Assembly: GCA_002371265.1 (NCBI GenBank)
Contig: DFGT01000031.1
Location: 235,331-299,330, forward strand
DNA: 64,000 nucleotides
Direction of reading: 5' to 3'
DNA from: Bacteroidales bacterium UBA3743
GTDB taxonomy: Bacteria; Bacteroidota; Bacteroidia; Bacteroidales; Paludibacteraceae
The position numbers and the translations under genes are program-made. The notes under the pieces are model-generated. The model was not told where the DNA came from, did no database searches, and worked only from the letters and a program-made list of their open reading frames with translations. Shown in pieces: positions 53,489 through 62,963 of the stretch (the stretch's first letter is position 1; every line of letters begins with the position of its first letter).

Positions 53489-54022
53489 AGTATGTAGGTA
53501 TTATATTAATTGCGGTGACTTTGCACACACATTTCTCACTAGCAAAAGTATATCTATTTAGAATATAGGCTGATAGACAAACGTATCAAACACAGGCATT
53601 GACAGTTAACAATAAAATTGAAATGGTTAACAAAAAGTGTTAGAATGTACCCATCTGATAGCAAAATTCGTACTTAAAAACGTGTTGACGGGAAATATAC
53701 CTCTTAGATTATTAAATTTAGGTTATAGAGGTGAGGATTGTTAATGCCCCTTTTATTTTCAATCATAATAAACTAAAACTGAGCCAAAACAAACATAAAC
53801 TGTTTCATAATAGTACCTAAATATTTTAATTAGAGTTTAACTAACTATAATGATCTATTTTACCCCTTTTCATCGAATAATTTTCAAATTTTGGTTTATT
53901 TTTACCATCTATCCAGACAATAACATATTGTAAATTAAATAAGAGAGTTAAAAAAATTAGATTAATTGTTGAAAAAATATAGTATATTTGTTTGCACATT
54001 TGAAGTATATGTAAATTAGTCG
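53489..54022. other. Divergent intergenic region
   Basis: Promoters for both neighbours lie at its ends (minus-strand TACTTTTG at 53543-53550 and plus-strand TATATTTG at 53983-53990). A partial family A repeat (53733-53750) is in the middle. The rest is AT-rich and shows nothing. Confidence 0.6.
53983..53990 (+). promoter_or_regulatory. -7 box of the TPR-barrel operon
   Basis: TATATTTG, with the ATG at 54023 and a predicted leader of about 25 bases. Confidence 0.6.
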
Positions 54023-57000
54023 ATGAAAAAAGAACTTATTATGATGGCTATGGCCCTGTCGATAGGCAGTGTCAACGCTCAAAAAACTAAAACTTATACT
54101 ACTGCTGAACGTCTGTACTTTGAAGGAAAAGAAATGTACGACCTCAAGCAGTACAACACTGCATTCCGTTACCTCGACGAATATCTGCAAGACAAAGATG
54201 TGGATAGAGAGGAATATTACGCTGAAGCAGAATATCTACTTGCCTGCTGTGCCTACGAAATGGACAGAAAAGATACACGAGGTCGCCTGGAAAGATTTGT
54301 TGCGAATAATCCACACTCGTCTCATATAAGCAGAATATTATTCTTGCAAGGCTCTATTTATTTTCAAAAAGGCAAATACAAAGAGGCTCTTGAGCAATAT
54401 TTTTGCAAAGTCGACCCACGTAAACTAAGCAAAAAGGAAAAAGCGGACTATTTCTTCCGTCATGGATATTGCAATCTTCAACTTCAAGATTACGATAAAG
54501 CCCACTCTTCTTTCACTACTCTATGTGACCTTAACAACGACAACTATCAAAAATCAGGCAAATATTATCTTGCCTACATCGACTATTTGAAAAAGAATTA
54601 TGACGCTGCTCTTCCAACTTTCATCAGTCTGCAGAACGACAGCGAATATGAATCGATAGTTCCATACTACATTGCTCAGATATACTATTACAAAAATATG
54701 GACGAAAAAGTGTTCGAATACGGACACTCAATAATCGAAAAATATCCGAATAATAAGAGCAATTCTGAAATCTACCGTATAATCGGCGAATGCTATTTCA
54801 AAAAGAACGATTATAAGCAGACTATCAAGTATCTTTCTGAATATGCAAAGACGACGGATCAAATCATGCGTAACAATATCTACATGCTGGGTACGTCATA
54901 CTGCAAGACTCAGGATTGGAAAAACGCAATTGAAAATCTGCAAAAAGTAACGACAGAAAACGACGAACTGAGTCAGAATGCTTATTTGAACCTCGGAAAT
55001 TCATATTTGAAGGTTGGCGACAAGACTAACGCAAGAATGTGCTTCGCCCAAGCGTCAAAAATGGAGTTTGACAAAGAGGTTCAGGAAGAAGCAATGTTCA
55101 ATTACGCTCTTGTGGTATATGATCAAAGTTATTCACCATTCGATGAATCTGTGACCACTTTTGAGAATTTCTTGGAAAAATTTCCTAAGTCAAACTATAA
55201 AAACCGCATCTACGACTATTTGCTCAACGTCTACATGACGACAAAAAACTATGAGGCAGCATACGCGTCGATACAAAAAATCAATACAAATAATCCTAGC
55301 ATCTTGGAAGCTCGTCAAAGAATACTATATTGTCTTGGTATTCAAAGCTTTACAGATGGTGATTACGAGAAAGCTAAAGATTATCTCACTAAATCACTCA
55401 TTGACAAACAATATAACTACAATACCGAATCACTAGCTTATTTTTGGCGTGGTGAGGCAAATTTTCGTCTCAACAAACCAACAGAAGCTCAGCAAGATTA
55501 TCTCTCATTTATAAATACGACGGGAGCTCGACACAGTGATGTATACAATCTTGCCCACTACAACCTCGGTTACTGCTACTTCAACAATAAGAGTTATACT
55601 TCGGCATTGACATGGTTCAGAAAATTCACTAATCTTGAAGATAACAACAAAACACTCATCGCCGATGCCAACAACCGTATAGGTGACTGTTACTTCATCA
55701 ACCATGATTTTGAAAATGCAGAGAAAAGCTATTCAAAAGTTTACGCATTGAAAGGATCCGGAGCCGACTACGCTTGTTTCCAACAAGGTTTCGTACAAGG
55801 ACTTCAGAAAAATTATAACGGAAAAATCGCTACTTTGAACCGTCTGATTTCAAAGTTTCCAAATTCAGAATACATTGCCGACGCAATGTATGAAATCGGT
55901 CGTTCATACGTAATGCTTAATGATTATAAATCTGCAATCACCACATATGAAAAACTATCAAAATCATATTTTCATAGTCCTCTAAGTCGTAAAGGTAAGC
56001 TTCAGACTGCTATGCTCTACGATAAAATGGGTGATTTTGAACAAAGTACCAAGATTTACAAGAGTATAGTTGATATGTTTCCATCAAGTGAAGAAGCAAA
56101 AACATCGCTTGAAGGTTTGAAACGTATATATTTTGACCAAAATAATGTGTCGGGATATGCAGATTATGTGGAAAGTCTCGGTGGAATCGCCAAATTTGAA
56201 ATTTCCGAACAGGATTCTTTGACATATCTTGCCGCTGAAAAACTTTATCTTCAGGAGAAATATCAGGAAGCAATCAACAGTTTCAACAAATATCTTGATA
56301 AGTTTCCTAACAGCATCTTTAATGAAAGTGCACACTTCAATCTAGGTAATAGCTACTATAATATTAAGGAGTACGACCTGGCAAAGAAAGAATTGTCGCT
56401 TACAGCGCAACAACTTGGTTCCGTCCATGCAGAACAAGCCCTTCTTCTTCTTGCTGACATAGAGTATAAGAAGGAAAATTACGAGCAGGTTGTGGAACAC
56501 CTTGAAAAAATGGTTGAAATCACACAGAATGTGGAGAATAAAGAGAAAGCCAAACTTCAAATTATGCGTAGTTACAACAAACTTGGCAAAATCGACGAGA
56601 CAATCTCCGCTTGTGATAACGTGATCAAAGGAGACAAACTTGATCCAAATCTATATCGTGAAGCTCTTTACACTCGCGCAAAATGTTATGAGCAAAAGGG
56701 TGAAACAAATTATGCCGTCGCTGATTATAAAACTCTATCTTCCAATTGTTTAGATGAGTTTGGTGCAGAAGCAAAATACAAAACTGCTGAATATGCTTTC
56801 CACGATGGTAATAAAGAGGCTGCAGAAAAGATAATCTTCGAATTCATCGATCAAAACACTCCGCACCAATACTGGTTGGCAAAGAGTTTTGTGCTTTTGG
56901 CTGATATCTACGTATCAATGGATCGTGAGTTTGAAGCTAAACAATATCTGCTAAGTGTAAGAGAAAACTATAAGGGTAAAGATGATATAGCTCTTGAGAT

Positions 57001-57055
57001 CAAATCACGTCTTGATGACATTGAGGCAAGAGAGAAAAATAAAATTAAGGAGTAA
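54023..57055 (+). CDS. Large tetratricopeptide repeat protein, exported
   Basis: 1010 residues. Signal peptide 1-19 (ending SVNAQ). The rest is some twenty TPR/Sel1-like helix pairs (AERLYFEGKEMYDLKQYNTA, YYLAYIDYLKKNYDAALPTF and so on), with several that resemble BamD/YbgF repeats (LYLQEKYQEAINSFNKYLDK, FPNS). TPR proteins of this kind in the Bacteroidales periplasm act as scaffolds for outer-membrane assembly. It is followed 11 bases later by the barrel protein, and both should be one operon. Confidence 0.85.
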   Translation: MKKELIMMAMALSIGSVNAQKTKTYTTAERLYFEGKEMYDLKQYNTAFRYLDEYLQDKDVDREEYYAEAEYLLACCAYEMDRKDTRGRLERFVANNPHSSHISRILFLQGSIYFQKGKYKEALEQYFCKVDPRKLSKKEKADYFFRHGYCNLQLQDYDKAHSSFTTLCDLNNDNYQKSGKYYLAYIDYLKKNYDAALPTFISLQNDSEYESIVPYYIAQIYYYKNMDEKVFEYGHSIIEKYPNNKSNSEIYRIIGECYFKKNDYKQTIKYLSEYAKTTDQIMRNNIYMLGTSYCKTQDWKNAIENLQKVTTENDELSQNAYLNLGNSYLKVGDKTNARMCFAQASKMEFDKEVQEEAMFNYALVVYDQSYSPFDESVTTFENFLEKFPKSNYKNRIYDYLLNVYMTTKNYEAAYASIQKINTNNPSILEARQRILYCLGIQSFTDGDYEKAKDYLTKSLIDKQYNYNTESLAYFWRGEANFRLNKPTEAQQDYLSFINTTGARHSDVYNLAHYNLGYCYFNNKSYTSALTWFRKFTNLEDNNKTLIADANNRIGDCYFINHDFENAEKSYSKVYALKGSGADYACFQQGFVQGLQKNYNGKIATLNRLISKFPNSEYIADAMYEIGRSYVMLNDYKSAITTYEKLSKSYFHSPLSRKGKLQTAMLYDKMGDFEQSTKIYKSIVDMFPSSEEAKTSLEGLKRIYFDQNNVSGYADYVESLGGIAKFEISEQDSLTYLAAEKLYLQEKYQEAINSFNKYLDKFPNSIFNESAHFNLGNSYYNIKEYDLAKKELSLTAQQLGSVHAEQALLLLADIEYKKENYEQVVEHLEKMVEITQNVENKEKAKLQIMRSYNKLGKIDETISACDNVIKGDKLDPNLYREALYTRAKCYEQKGETNYAVADYKTLSSNCLDEFGAEAKYKTAEYAFHDGNKEAAEKIIFEFIDQNTPHQYWLAKSFVLLADIYVSMDREFEAKQYLLSVRENYKGKDDIALEIKSRLDDIEAREKNKIKE

Positions 57056-57066
57056 AGAAAATCACG

Positions 57067-58836
57067 ATGAAAAGAATAGTCTTTAATATTGCTCTACTTT
57101 CGGCATTTTCAATAGTCAGTGCACAAAACGCATCCGACTCCACAAATACTGCGTCTGCCACCGATACTACAATCAAAAGAAATATCGAGGTGGTGAGAGA
57201 TTATACTCCCGTCATTAAAGAAGCTGGTAAAATTAATACAATGCCAGAACTTAAAGATGTGAATACCAAAAAGATAGAAGTGGATTATAAAGTTTGGACT
57301 TCAACCTACAAGCCAAAAACTGATATTATTCCTTCTCTTGATTATGCACTTGCGTCACAAGAAGAAAACAAATACAGTCGTGAAGGTTTTCTTAGATTAG
57401 GCGGAGGAAACTACAAATCTTTCCTTGGTGAACTATATACACCTATCTATAATAGCGACGTCGCCCTTTTCGACTTCTATTTGAAACACAACTCATCATT
57501 TGGTAACGTCACACTTAAAAAAGACAACTATGATGTTCTTTCCAACGATGTTTTAAGCAAAGGACTTTATAATGACAATAAAGCGAGAATATCCTTTCTA
57601 CGAAGCATCAGAATTCGTGAAATTAGTGCATTTGGAGAGTTTGGTTATAATCGTTTCAACTACTATGGACTAAACAGTGATATGATCAGTTTTTCCGAAC
57701 AAAATAAGGACAAAGAAGAGCCTGAATATAAGAATGATGATCAGAAAAACTCCCATTTGACCGCAGCTTTGAATTTTCGCTTCCGATCAAAAGATTATAT
57801 AGAGCAGTGGAAATATGATTTGCAAACCAATTGGCGTCTTTTGAAAACTCATTTCGACGTCGCTGAAAACACAATTTTCACAGATTTGGCAGCTTCATAC
57901 AGAATGCAAGAATCTATATTGTCATTGAAATTTCAGATGTATAATGTGTTTGTTTCTACTCCTGAAAACGGCTCTATCGATTTCAGCAAAGCTCAAAACT
58001 TCAACAATTTCACTGTGTTGAAGTTTAATCCATACTACAGTTTCATTTCTGAAGTTGGAAGATTGAATCTTGGTCTAAAAGCTTCATTTGGTATCAATCA
58101 AGGAAAAAATACGGCATTTTCACCGGATATTACAGGACAAGTTCGTGTTATCGACAATATTTGGTATGTCTACGCAGGTGTAACAGGAGATTATAAAGTG
58201 AATACATTACGTTCACTTGCCAACGAAAACATATATCTTTCTCCAGACGCACGTCCGGAAGACACTTATATTCCTCTTGACATTTATTTGGGAACAAAAC
58301 TCAATATTGGCAAAAGTGTGAACACTGACATCCACATCGGATACAAAATCATCAACAATCAATACTTCTACGTCAACAAGTCTGACTCAACAGGGATGAA
58401 GAACACATTTGATGTTGTGTATGATAAAAACGTTGGTCAATTCAATTGTGGAGCTGCTGTTAACTATAATTTCCGTGAAAAAGTGGATTTTTCATTTAAA
58501 ATCGGCTACAATAAATGGTCGCTTGAAAAACAGAAAGAAGCTTGGATGTTGCCAGCAGCACAAATCGGACTTGGAGTCAGCTATGTTCCAACAGATTTTC
58601 TTCGTTTCAACATCAACTACGATCTTGAAGCAGGAAGAAAAGCTAAACTAGGAAAAGACTCTAGTGTAGACCTTAAAAACTTCAACGACATCAGTTTGGG
58701 TGCAAATTATAAGTTGATGAGTTTTCTCGATGTATTCGCTCGTTTCAACAATATTTTGAACCAAAGAAGCGAGTTTTGGTATGGCTATCCATCCCAAGGA
58801 TTCAACTTTTTGCTTGGTTTGACACTGACTTTCTAA
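57067..58836 (+). CDS. Outer-membrane beta-barrel protein paired with the TPR protein
   Basis: 589 residues. Signal peptide 1-19 (ending VSAQ). A periplasmic N-terminal stretch (IEVVRDYTPVIKEAGKINTM, then KVWTSTYKP) precedes barrel strands (LRLGGGNYKSFLGELYTPIY, DFSFKIGYNKW) that end in Phe (LLGLTLTF), the usual end of an outer-membrane barrel. Not a SusC-type receptor. Its position after the TPR gene suggests they work together, perhaps in envelope assembly; no function is known from sequence. Confidence 0.75.
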   Translation: MKRIVFNIALLSAFSIVSAQNASDSTNTASATDTTIKRNIEVVRDYTPVIKEAGKINTMPELKDVNTKKIEVDYKVWTSTYKPKTDIIPSLDYALASQEENKYSREGFLRLGGGNYKSFLGELYTPIYNSDVALFDFYLKHNSSFGNVTLKKDNYDVLSNDVLSKGLYNDNKARISFLRSIRIREISAFGEFGYNRFNYYGLNSDMISFSEQNKDKEEPEYKNDDQKNSHLTAALNFRFRSKDYIEQWKYDLQTNWRLLKTHFDVAENTIFTDLAASYRMQESILSLKFQMYNVFVSTPENGSIDFSKAQNFNNFTVLKFNPYYSFISEVGRLNLGLKASFGINQGKNTAFSPDITGQVRVIDNIWYVYAGVTGDYKVNTLRSLANENIYLSPDARPEDTYIPLDIYLGTKLNIGKSVNTDIHIGYKIINNQYFYVNKSDSTGMKNTFDVVYDKNVGQFNCGAAVNYNFREKVDFSFKIGYNKWSLEKQKEAWMLPAAQIGLGVSYVPTDFLRFNINYDLEAGRKAKLGKDSSVDLKNFNDISLGANYKLMSFLDVFARFNNILNQRSEFWYGYPSQGFNFLLGLTLTF

Positions 58837-58877
58837 ATCAGTCATTAAGTCATTTTTCACTCTAAATTTCCAAGGAA

Positions 58878-59630
58878 ATGGTGATAATAGCTACACTGAT
58901 ATCTGCAATACTCATCATTGTCGTAGTATTGCAATTCAAGGAAAAAAGGAGAGTGAAGAAAGAAAGAGATACTCAAAGACGCAAAGAGCAACGTAGAGAA
59001 ATGATAATGAAGACGGTGGCTGGACTCAGTGCAGTGATGATGAAAGCCAATACTGTGAGAACCAAATCACAGATTGAAATTGTCAAAAATTATCTCGACC
59101 GAAAGATGAATTCCACGTATGCCAAGCAGACAATCGAATATTTGAAAACGTATCTATACGACGACAATTTGTCGGTGAATATACTATGTTTGAATGCAAA
59201 TCGCACATTTAAGTATGGCAACAGAGTACAGCTTCTAAACATGCTCATGTGTATCAGCACTTGTGGAAAGGGAATATGTAGAAGTGAGCGTGAACTGATA
59301 GAAAAAATCATGAGACACATGAGAATAAACTCTATCGACAAAGAAAATCTATGGACTATTTATAGAGGCTACATTGTCAACGACGAGGAAAATTTAGAAG
59401 AATCGTTGAATGAAAAGACTAAAAACGCATTCAAGACAATGGAATTAAATTACAACTGCACATTAAAAGAACTGAAACGTCAATGGAGAAAGCTATCACT
59501 GAAATATCATCCAGACAAATACGAATTATCCGATGAAATCAGTAAAAAAGAGGCAACTCGTAAGATGCAGGAAATAGTGAACGCATACTATTTTCTTCTC
59601 AACAACTACTTTGAAAGTTTAGAAATTTAG
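58878..59630 (+). CDS. DjlA-like membrane-anchored J-domain co-chaperone
   Basis: 250 residues. Membrane helix at about 3-20, basic linker, TerB-like helical domain (about 60-165), C-terminal J domain (about 184-250) with HPD at 211-213 in LSLKYHPDKYE. The order TM-TerB-J is that of DjlA, which recruits DnaK to the membrane. It lies 8 bases before uvrC. Confidence 0.75.
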   Translation: MVIIATLISAILIIVVVLQFKEKRRVKKERDTQRRKEQRREMIMKTVAGLSAVMMKANTVRTKSQIEIVKNYLDRKMNSTYAKQTIEYLKTYLYDDNLSVNILCLNANRTFKYGNRVQLLNMLMCISTCGKGICRSERELIEKIMRHMRINSIDKENLWTIYRGYIVNDEENLEESLNEKTKNAFKTMELNYNCTLKELKRQWRKLSLKYHPDKYELSDEISKKEATRKMQEIVNAYYFLLNNYFESLEI

Positions 59631-59638
59631 ACTTATAC

Positions 59639-61453
59639 ATGATGGAAAAAGAGATTTCACAGCTGAAACAAATAGTTCTTTCACTTCCAGAAAGTCCAGG
59701 TGTTTACCAATATGTCAACAAAGAAAATGAAATCATCTACGTTGGAAAAGCTGTGAACCTCAAAAGAAGAGTTTCATCATATTTCAACAAATATCAGACA
59801 TCAAATAAAGTCAGAGCACTTGTAAAACAGATTGCAGACATCAAATATATTGTTGTGCCGAGTGAGCAGGATGCCTTGCTTCTTGAAAACAGTCTGATAA
59901 AAAAACACCAACCGAGATACAACATTCTACTGAAGGATGATAAAACATATCCATGGATTTGTATTAAAAATGAACCCTTTCCCCGTGTTTTCTACACTCG
60001 TCGTTATGTTCACGACGGATCACTCTACTATGGTCCTTACACATATCTTCCGGCAATGAAGACAGTGCTTGATCTAATTCACAACATATATGGAATCCGC
60101 ACATGTAATAATAAGCTGACAGAAGATGCCATCAAAAGTGGAAAATATAAAGTATGTCTGGATTATCATATTAAGAAATGCAAAGGATGTTGTGAAGGTT
60201 ATCAGACAGAAGAAGAATATAGAGAAAACATAAAAGAAATCAAGCTCATTTTGAAAGGTGAGATGAGTATGCTTGAAAAATATATTCTCGATGAAATGGG
60301 CAAAGCTGCAGAAGAAATGAGATTTGAAGATGCACAAAAGATGAAAGAAAAACTCTATCTTCTTTCTCAGTATAAAAGCAAAAACACCATTGTAAGTCCA
60401 ATTTTGACTAACATCGACGTTTTTTCAATAGAAATAGACGACAACAATGCCTACATCAACTTCTTGAAAGTGATGGAGGGAACAATATCACAAGCTTACA
60501 CATTCGAATATAAAATACAAACAGAAGAAGAAGAGAGTGAAATTTTAGCTTCTGCAATTGTGGAAATGCGTCAGAAATTTCAGAGTCTATCACGAGAAAT
60601 CATCGTCCCCTACCCTATTTCATTTGAATTAGACAATGTCACAATCACTGTTCCACAGAAAGGTGACAAGAAAAAACTGCTTGATTTATCAATAAAGAAT
60701 GTCAAACAATACAGATTCGACAGAATCAAACAAGCGGAAAAATTCAATCCAGAGCAACGTGCAATGAAACTTCTGACTGAACTTCAAAAAGTTCTTGGAC
60801 TAAAAGAAGTTCCACACCAAATTGAATGTTTTGATAATTCAAACATTTCAGGAAGCGATGCTGTAGCTGGATGTGTTGTCTACAAGAATGCAAAGCCATC
60901 AAAAAAGGACTATCGCACATACAATATCAAAACCGTCGATGGTCCAGACGACTACGGATCAATGCAAGAAGTTGTTTACCGACGTTACAGCAGATTGGTG
61001 AATGAAGGAGAAAAATTACCAAATTTGATCATTGTCGACGGTGGTGTCGGACAAATGGAATGTGTAAGAGAAGTGATTGAAGACAAACTGAATTTATACA
61101 TACCCATCGCAGGATTGGCAAAAGACGATAAACACCGCACAAAAGAATTGCTTTATGGTTTTCCGCCACTTCATGTGGAGATACAGCCAAATCATTCTTT
61201 ATTTCGTTTTCTGGCAGGCATTCAAGATGAGGTGCACAGATTTGCAATCAGTTTTCACCGTAACAAACGAAGCAAAAGTCAGATTCATTCTGCACTTGAT
61301 GACATCAATGGTATAGGAGAAAAAACTAAAGATACTTTAATAAAGAAATTCAAAAGTGTAAAACGAATCAAAGAACAAACAGAAGAAGAATTGACTGAGG
61401 TCATTGGCAAAGCAAAAGCAAAGATAATTTTCGACAATCTTCATCAAGACTAA
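59639..61453 (+). CDS. uvrC: Excinuclease ABC subunit C
   Basis: 604 residues. GIY-YIG nuclease domain at the N-terminus (PGVYQYVNKENEIIYVGKA, NLKRRVSSYF), a Cys-containing CKGCC segment, a UVR (UvrB-binding) motif at about 205-240 (AAEEMRFEDAQKMKEKL), the C-terminal RNase H-like nuclease domain (CFDNSNISGSDAVAG, IVDGGVGQ) and a helix-hairpin-helix end (INGIGEKTKDTLIKKFKS). It makes both incisions in nucleotide excision repair. The length is normal. Confidence 0.97.
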   Translation: MMEKEISQLKQIVLSLPESPGVYQYVNKENEIIYVGKAVNLKRRVSSYFNKYQTSNKVRALVKQIADIKYIVVPSEQDALLLENSLIKKHQPRYNILLKDDKTYPWICIKNEPFPRVFYTRRYVHDGSLYYGPYTYLPAMKTVLDLIHNIYGIRTCNNKLTEDAIKSGKYKVCLDYHIKKCKGCCEGYQTEEEYRENIKEIKLILKGEMSMLEKYILDEMGKAAEEMRFEDAQKMKEKLYLLSQYKSKNTIVSPILTNIDVFSIEIDDNNAYINFLKVMEGTISQAYTFEYKIQTEEEESEILASAIVEMRQKFQSLSREIIVPYPISFELDNVTITVPQKGDKKKLLDLSIKNVKQYRFDRIKQAEKFNPEQRAMKLLTELQKVLGLKEVPHQIECFDNSNISGSDAVAGCVVYKNAKPSKKDYRTYNIKTVDGPDDYGSMQEVVYRRYSRLVNEGEKLPNLIIVDGGVGQMECVREVIEDKLNLYIPIAGLAKDDKHRTKELLYGFPPLHVEIQPNHSLFRFLAGIQDEVHRFAISFHRNKRSKSQIHSALDDINGIGEKTKDTLIKKFKSVKRIKEQTEEELTEVIGKAKAKIIFDNLHQD

Positions 61454-61482
61454 ATCATTTTCATCGAAGATTCTTATTTTTT

Positions 61483-61510
61483 GAGACGTAGTAAACTACG
61501 TCTCTTTTTT
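61483..61510 (+). terminator. Terminator of the uvrC operon
   Basis: GAGACGTAGTAAACTACGTC TC followed by TTTTTT; perfect nine-pair stem with a four-base loop. Confidence 0.9.
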
Positions 61511-61567
61511 ATTAATTGCACATTGCAAGAATAGATTTATCATTAAAATATTTTAGGTTTTTTAAAC

Positions 61568-61583
61568 TGTTCCACGTGGAACA
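61568..61583. promoter_or_regulatory. parS-like palindrome 1
   Basis: TGTTCCACGTGGAACA, a 16-base perfect palindrome of the ParB-binding class (consensus TGTTNCACGTGNAACA). Confidence 0.85.
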
Positions 61584-61607
61584 AAACTTGATTTTTCTTT
61601 TTATAAC

Positions 61608-61621
61608 GTTCCACGTGGAAC
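61608..61621. promoter_or_regulatory. parS-like palindrome 2
   Basis: GTTCCACGTGGAAC, 14-base core of the same site, outermost bases C and A. Confidence 0.85.
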
Positions 61622-61656
61622 AAAAAAAAATAGAGTCACATTTACATGTGACTCTA
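61621..61656 (-). terminator. Terminator of the U32 gene
   Basis: ATAGAGTCACATGTAAATGT and GACTCTAT pair on the minus strand, followed by a run of nine Ts. It overlaps the end of parS site 2. Confidence 0.85.
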
Positions 61657-61659
61657 TTT

Positions 61660-62916
61660 TTAGTTTTTGTTTACTTGTTCCATTTTATAAACCTTATCCG
61701 AAGGTCTCACTTTGCACGGGACTTTTATAGTGAATTTTGTTCCACGTGGAACAAAATCAGTTTCTTTATCATCCACTATGAGTTTATCAGCAATAAGTTC
61801 AACTACTCCTGTGGTAGGACCAATAATCAAAAGTTTGTCTCCTTTGTTGATTCCTGCATTTGTTTCTTGTAAAAATTCGGCAACTCCAATATTGGAATAA
61901 TAGCGAATTGTTTTGGCAACATACACTTTTCTTTCAGTCGCCTCTGATCCGTAAACGCTACTCCACTCTCCTAATCGCTGACCTAAATAGTAGCCGTTCC
62001 AAAAACCTCTGTTGAATACTGTTTTCAGTTGTTCATCCCATTTTGCTATTTTTTCTTCTGAGTATGAACCATCAATGATAGAATTCAATGCTTCATTATA
62101 ACAAGATACCACCGTCTTCACATATTCTGCACTTCTTGCACGTCCTTCTATTTTGAAAACTCTTACTCCCGAATCAACCAATTTATTCAAAAAATGAATT
62201 GTCTTTAAATCTTTTGGCGACATCAAATACTTGTCGTCAACCTTGATCTCAATATCACGTTCGTCATCAAACAAACGATATGAATGGCGACATACCTGAA
62301 AACAAGCACCACGATTCGCTGAACTGTTCAACTCATGGAGACTCATATAACATTTTCCGGAAATGGCCATACACAAAGCACCATGGCAGAACATCTCTAT
62401 TTTTAACTGTCCACCTTTTGGTCCGCATACATTCTGAGCAATAATCTGTTTGTGAATTTCTGAAACTTGATCCATATTCAACTCTCTTGCCAATACCACA
62501 ACATCAGCAAACTGTGCATAGAATTTCAAGGCTTCTATATTGGAAATATTCAACTGCGTCGACAAATGAACTTCTACACCAATTGATACCGCATAAAGAA
62601 TAACCGACATGTCTGATGCTATAATCGCAGATACCCCACTCTCTTTTGCGGCATCAACATACGTACGCATATCATCAAGGTCTGTGTCGTACATTACTGT
62701 GTTGAGAGTAAGATAACTCTTCAACCCATTTTCAGTACATATACTTGCTATATTTTTTAGATCATCGACAGTGAAATTATTAGCAGAATGTGATCGCATG
62801 TTCAATTTTCCTATACCAAAGTAGACGGAATTTGCACCCGCTTGTATTGCTGCAGCTAAACTTTCATAACTGCCCACTGGTGCCATAATTTCAAAATCTG
62901 TTCTTTTCAAATCCAT
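61660..62916 (-). CDS. U32 family peptidase/hydroxylase (TrhP/YegQ-like)
   Basis: 418 residues. Typical core: MAPVGSYESLAAAIQAGANS, YFGIGKLNMR, and KIEGRARSAEYVKTVVSCYN with the Cys-containing SANRGACFQVCRHSY. Cysteines in ANRGACFQVCR and elsewhere are iron-sulfur ligands in this family. Members make 5-hydroxyuridine on tRNA (TrhP) or similar modifications on rRNA (RlhA), or are called collagenase-like proteases; the exact role cannot be read. A third parS-like palindrome lies inside the coding region and encodes VPRGT. Confidence 0.85.
   Translation of the reverse strand: MDLKRTDFEIMAPVGSYESLAAAIQAGANSVYFGIGKLNMRSHSANNFTVDDLKNIASICTENGLKSYLTLNTVMYDTDLDDMRTYVDAAKESGVSAIIASDMSVILYAVSIGVEVHLSTQLNISNIEALKFYAQFADVVVLARELNMDQVSEIHKQIIAQNVCGPKGGQLKIEMFCHGALCMAISGKCYMSLHELNSSANRGACFQVCRHSYRLFDDERDIEIKVDDKYLMSPKDLKTIHFLNKLVDSGVRVFKIEGRARSAEYVKTVVSCYNEALNSIIDGSYSEEKIAKWDEQLKTVFNRGFWNGYYLGQRLGEWSSVYGSEATERKVYVAKTIRYYSNIGVAEFLQETNAGINKGDKLLIIGPTTGVVELIADKLIVDDKETDFVPRGTKFTIKVPCKVRPSDKVYKMEQVNKN
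61738..61753. promoter_or_regulatory. parS-like palindrome 3, inside the U32 coding region
   Basis: TGTTCCACGTGGAACA, identical to site 1, in the C-terminal part of the U32 gene. Confidence 0.85.
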
Positions 62917-62927
62917 AATGCTTTAAT

Positions 62928-62945
62928 TAACTTTGCACAAAGTTA
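62928..62945. promoter_or_regulatory. 18-base palindrome of two overlapping divergent -7 boxes
   Basis: TAACTTTGCACAAAGTTA: TAACTTTG on the plus strand (62928-62935) serves dusB and its mirror on the minus strand (62938-62945) serves the U32 gene. The two transcripts would start within each other's box. Confidence 0.75.
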
Positions 62946-62963
62946 TAACTAAATGCACAACTG

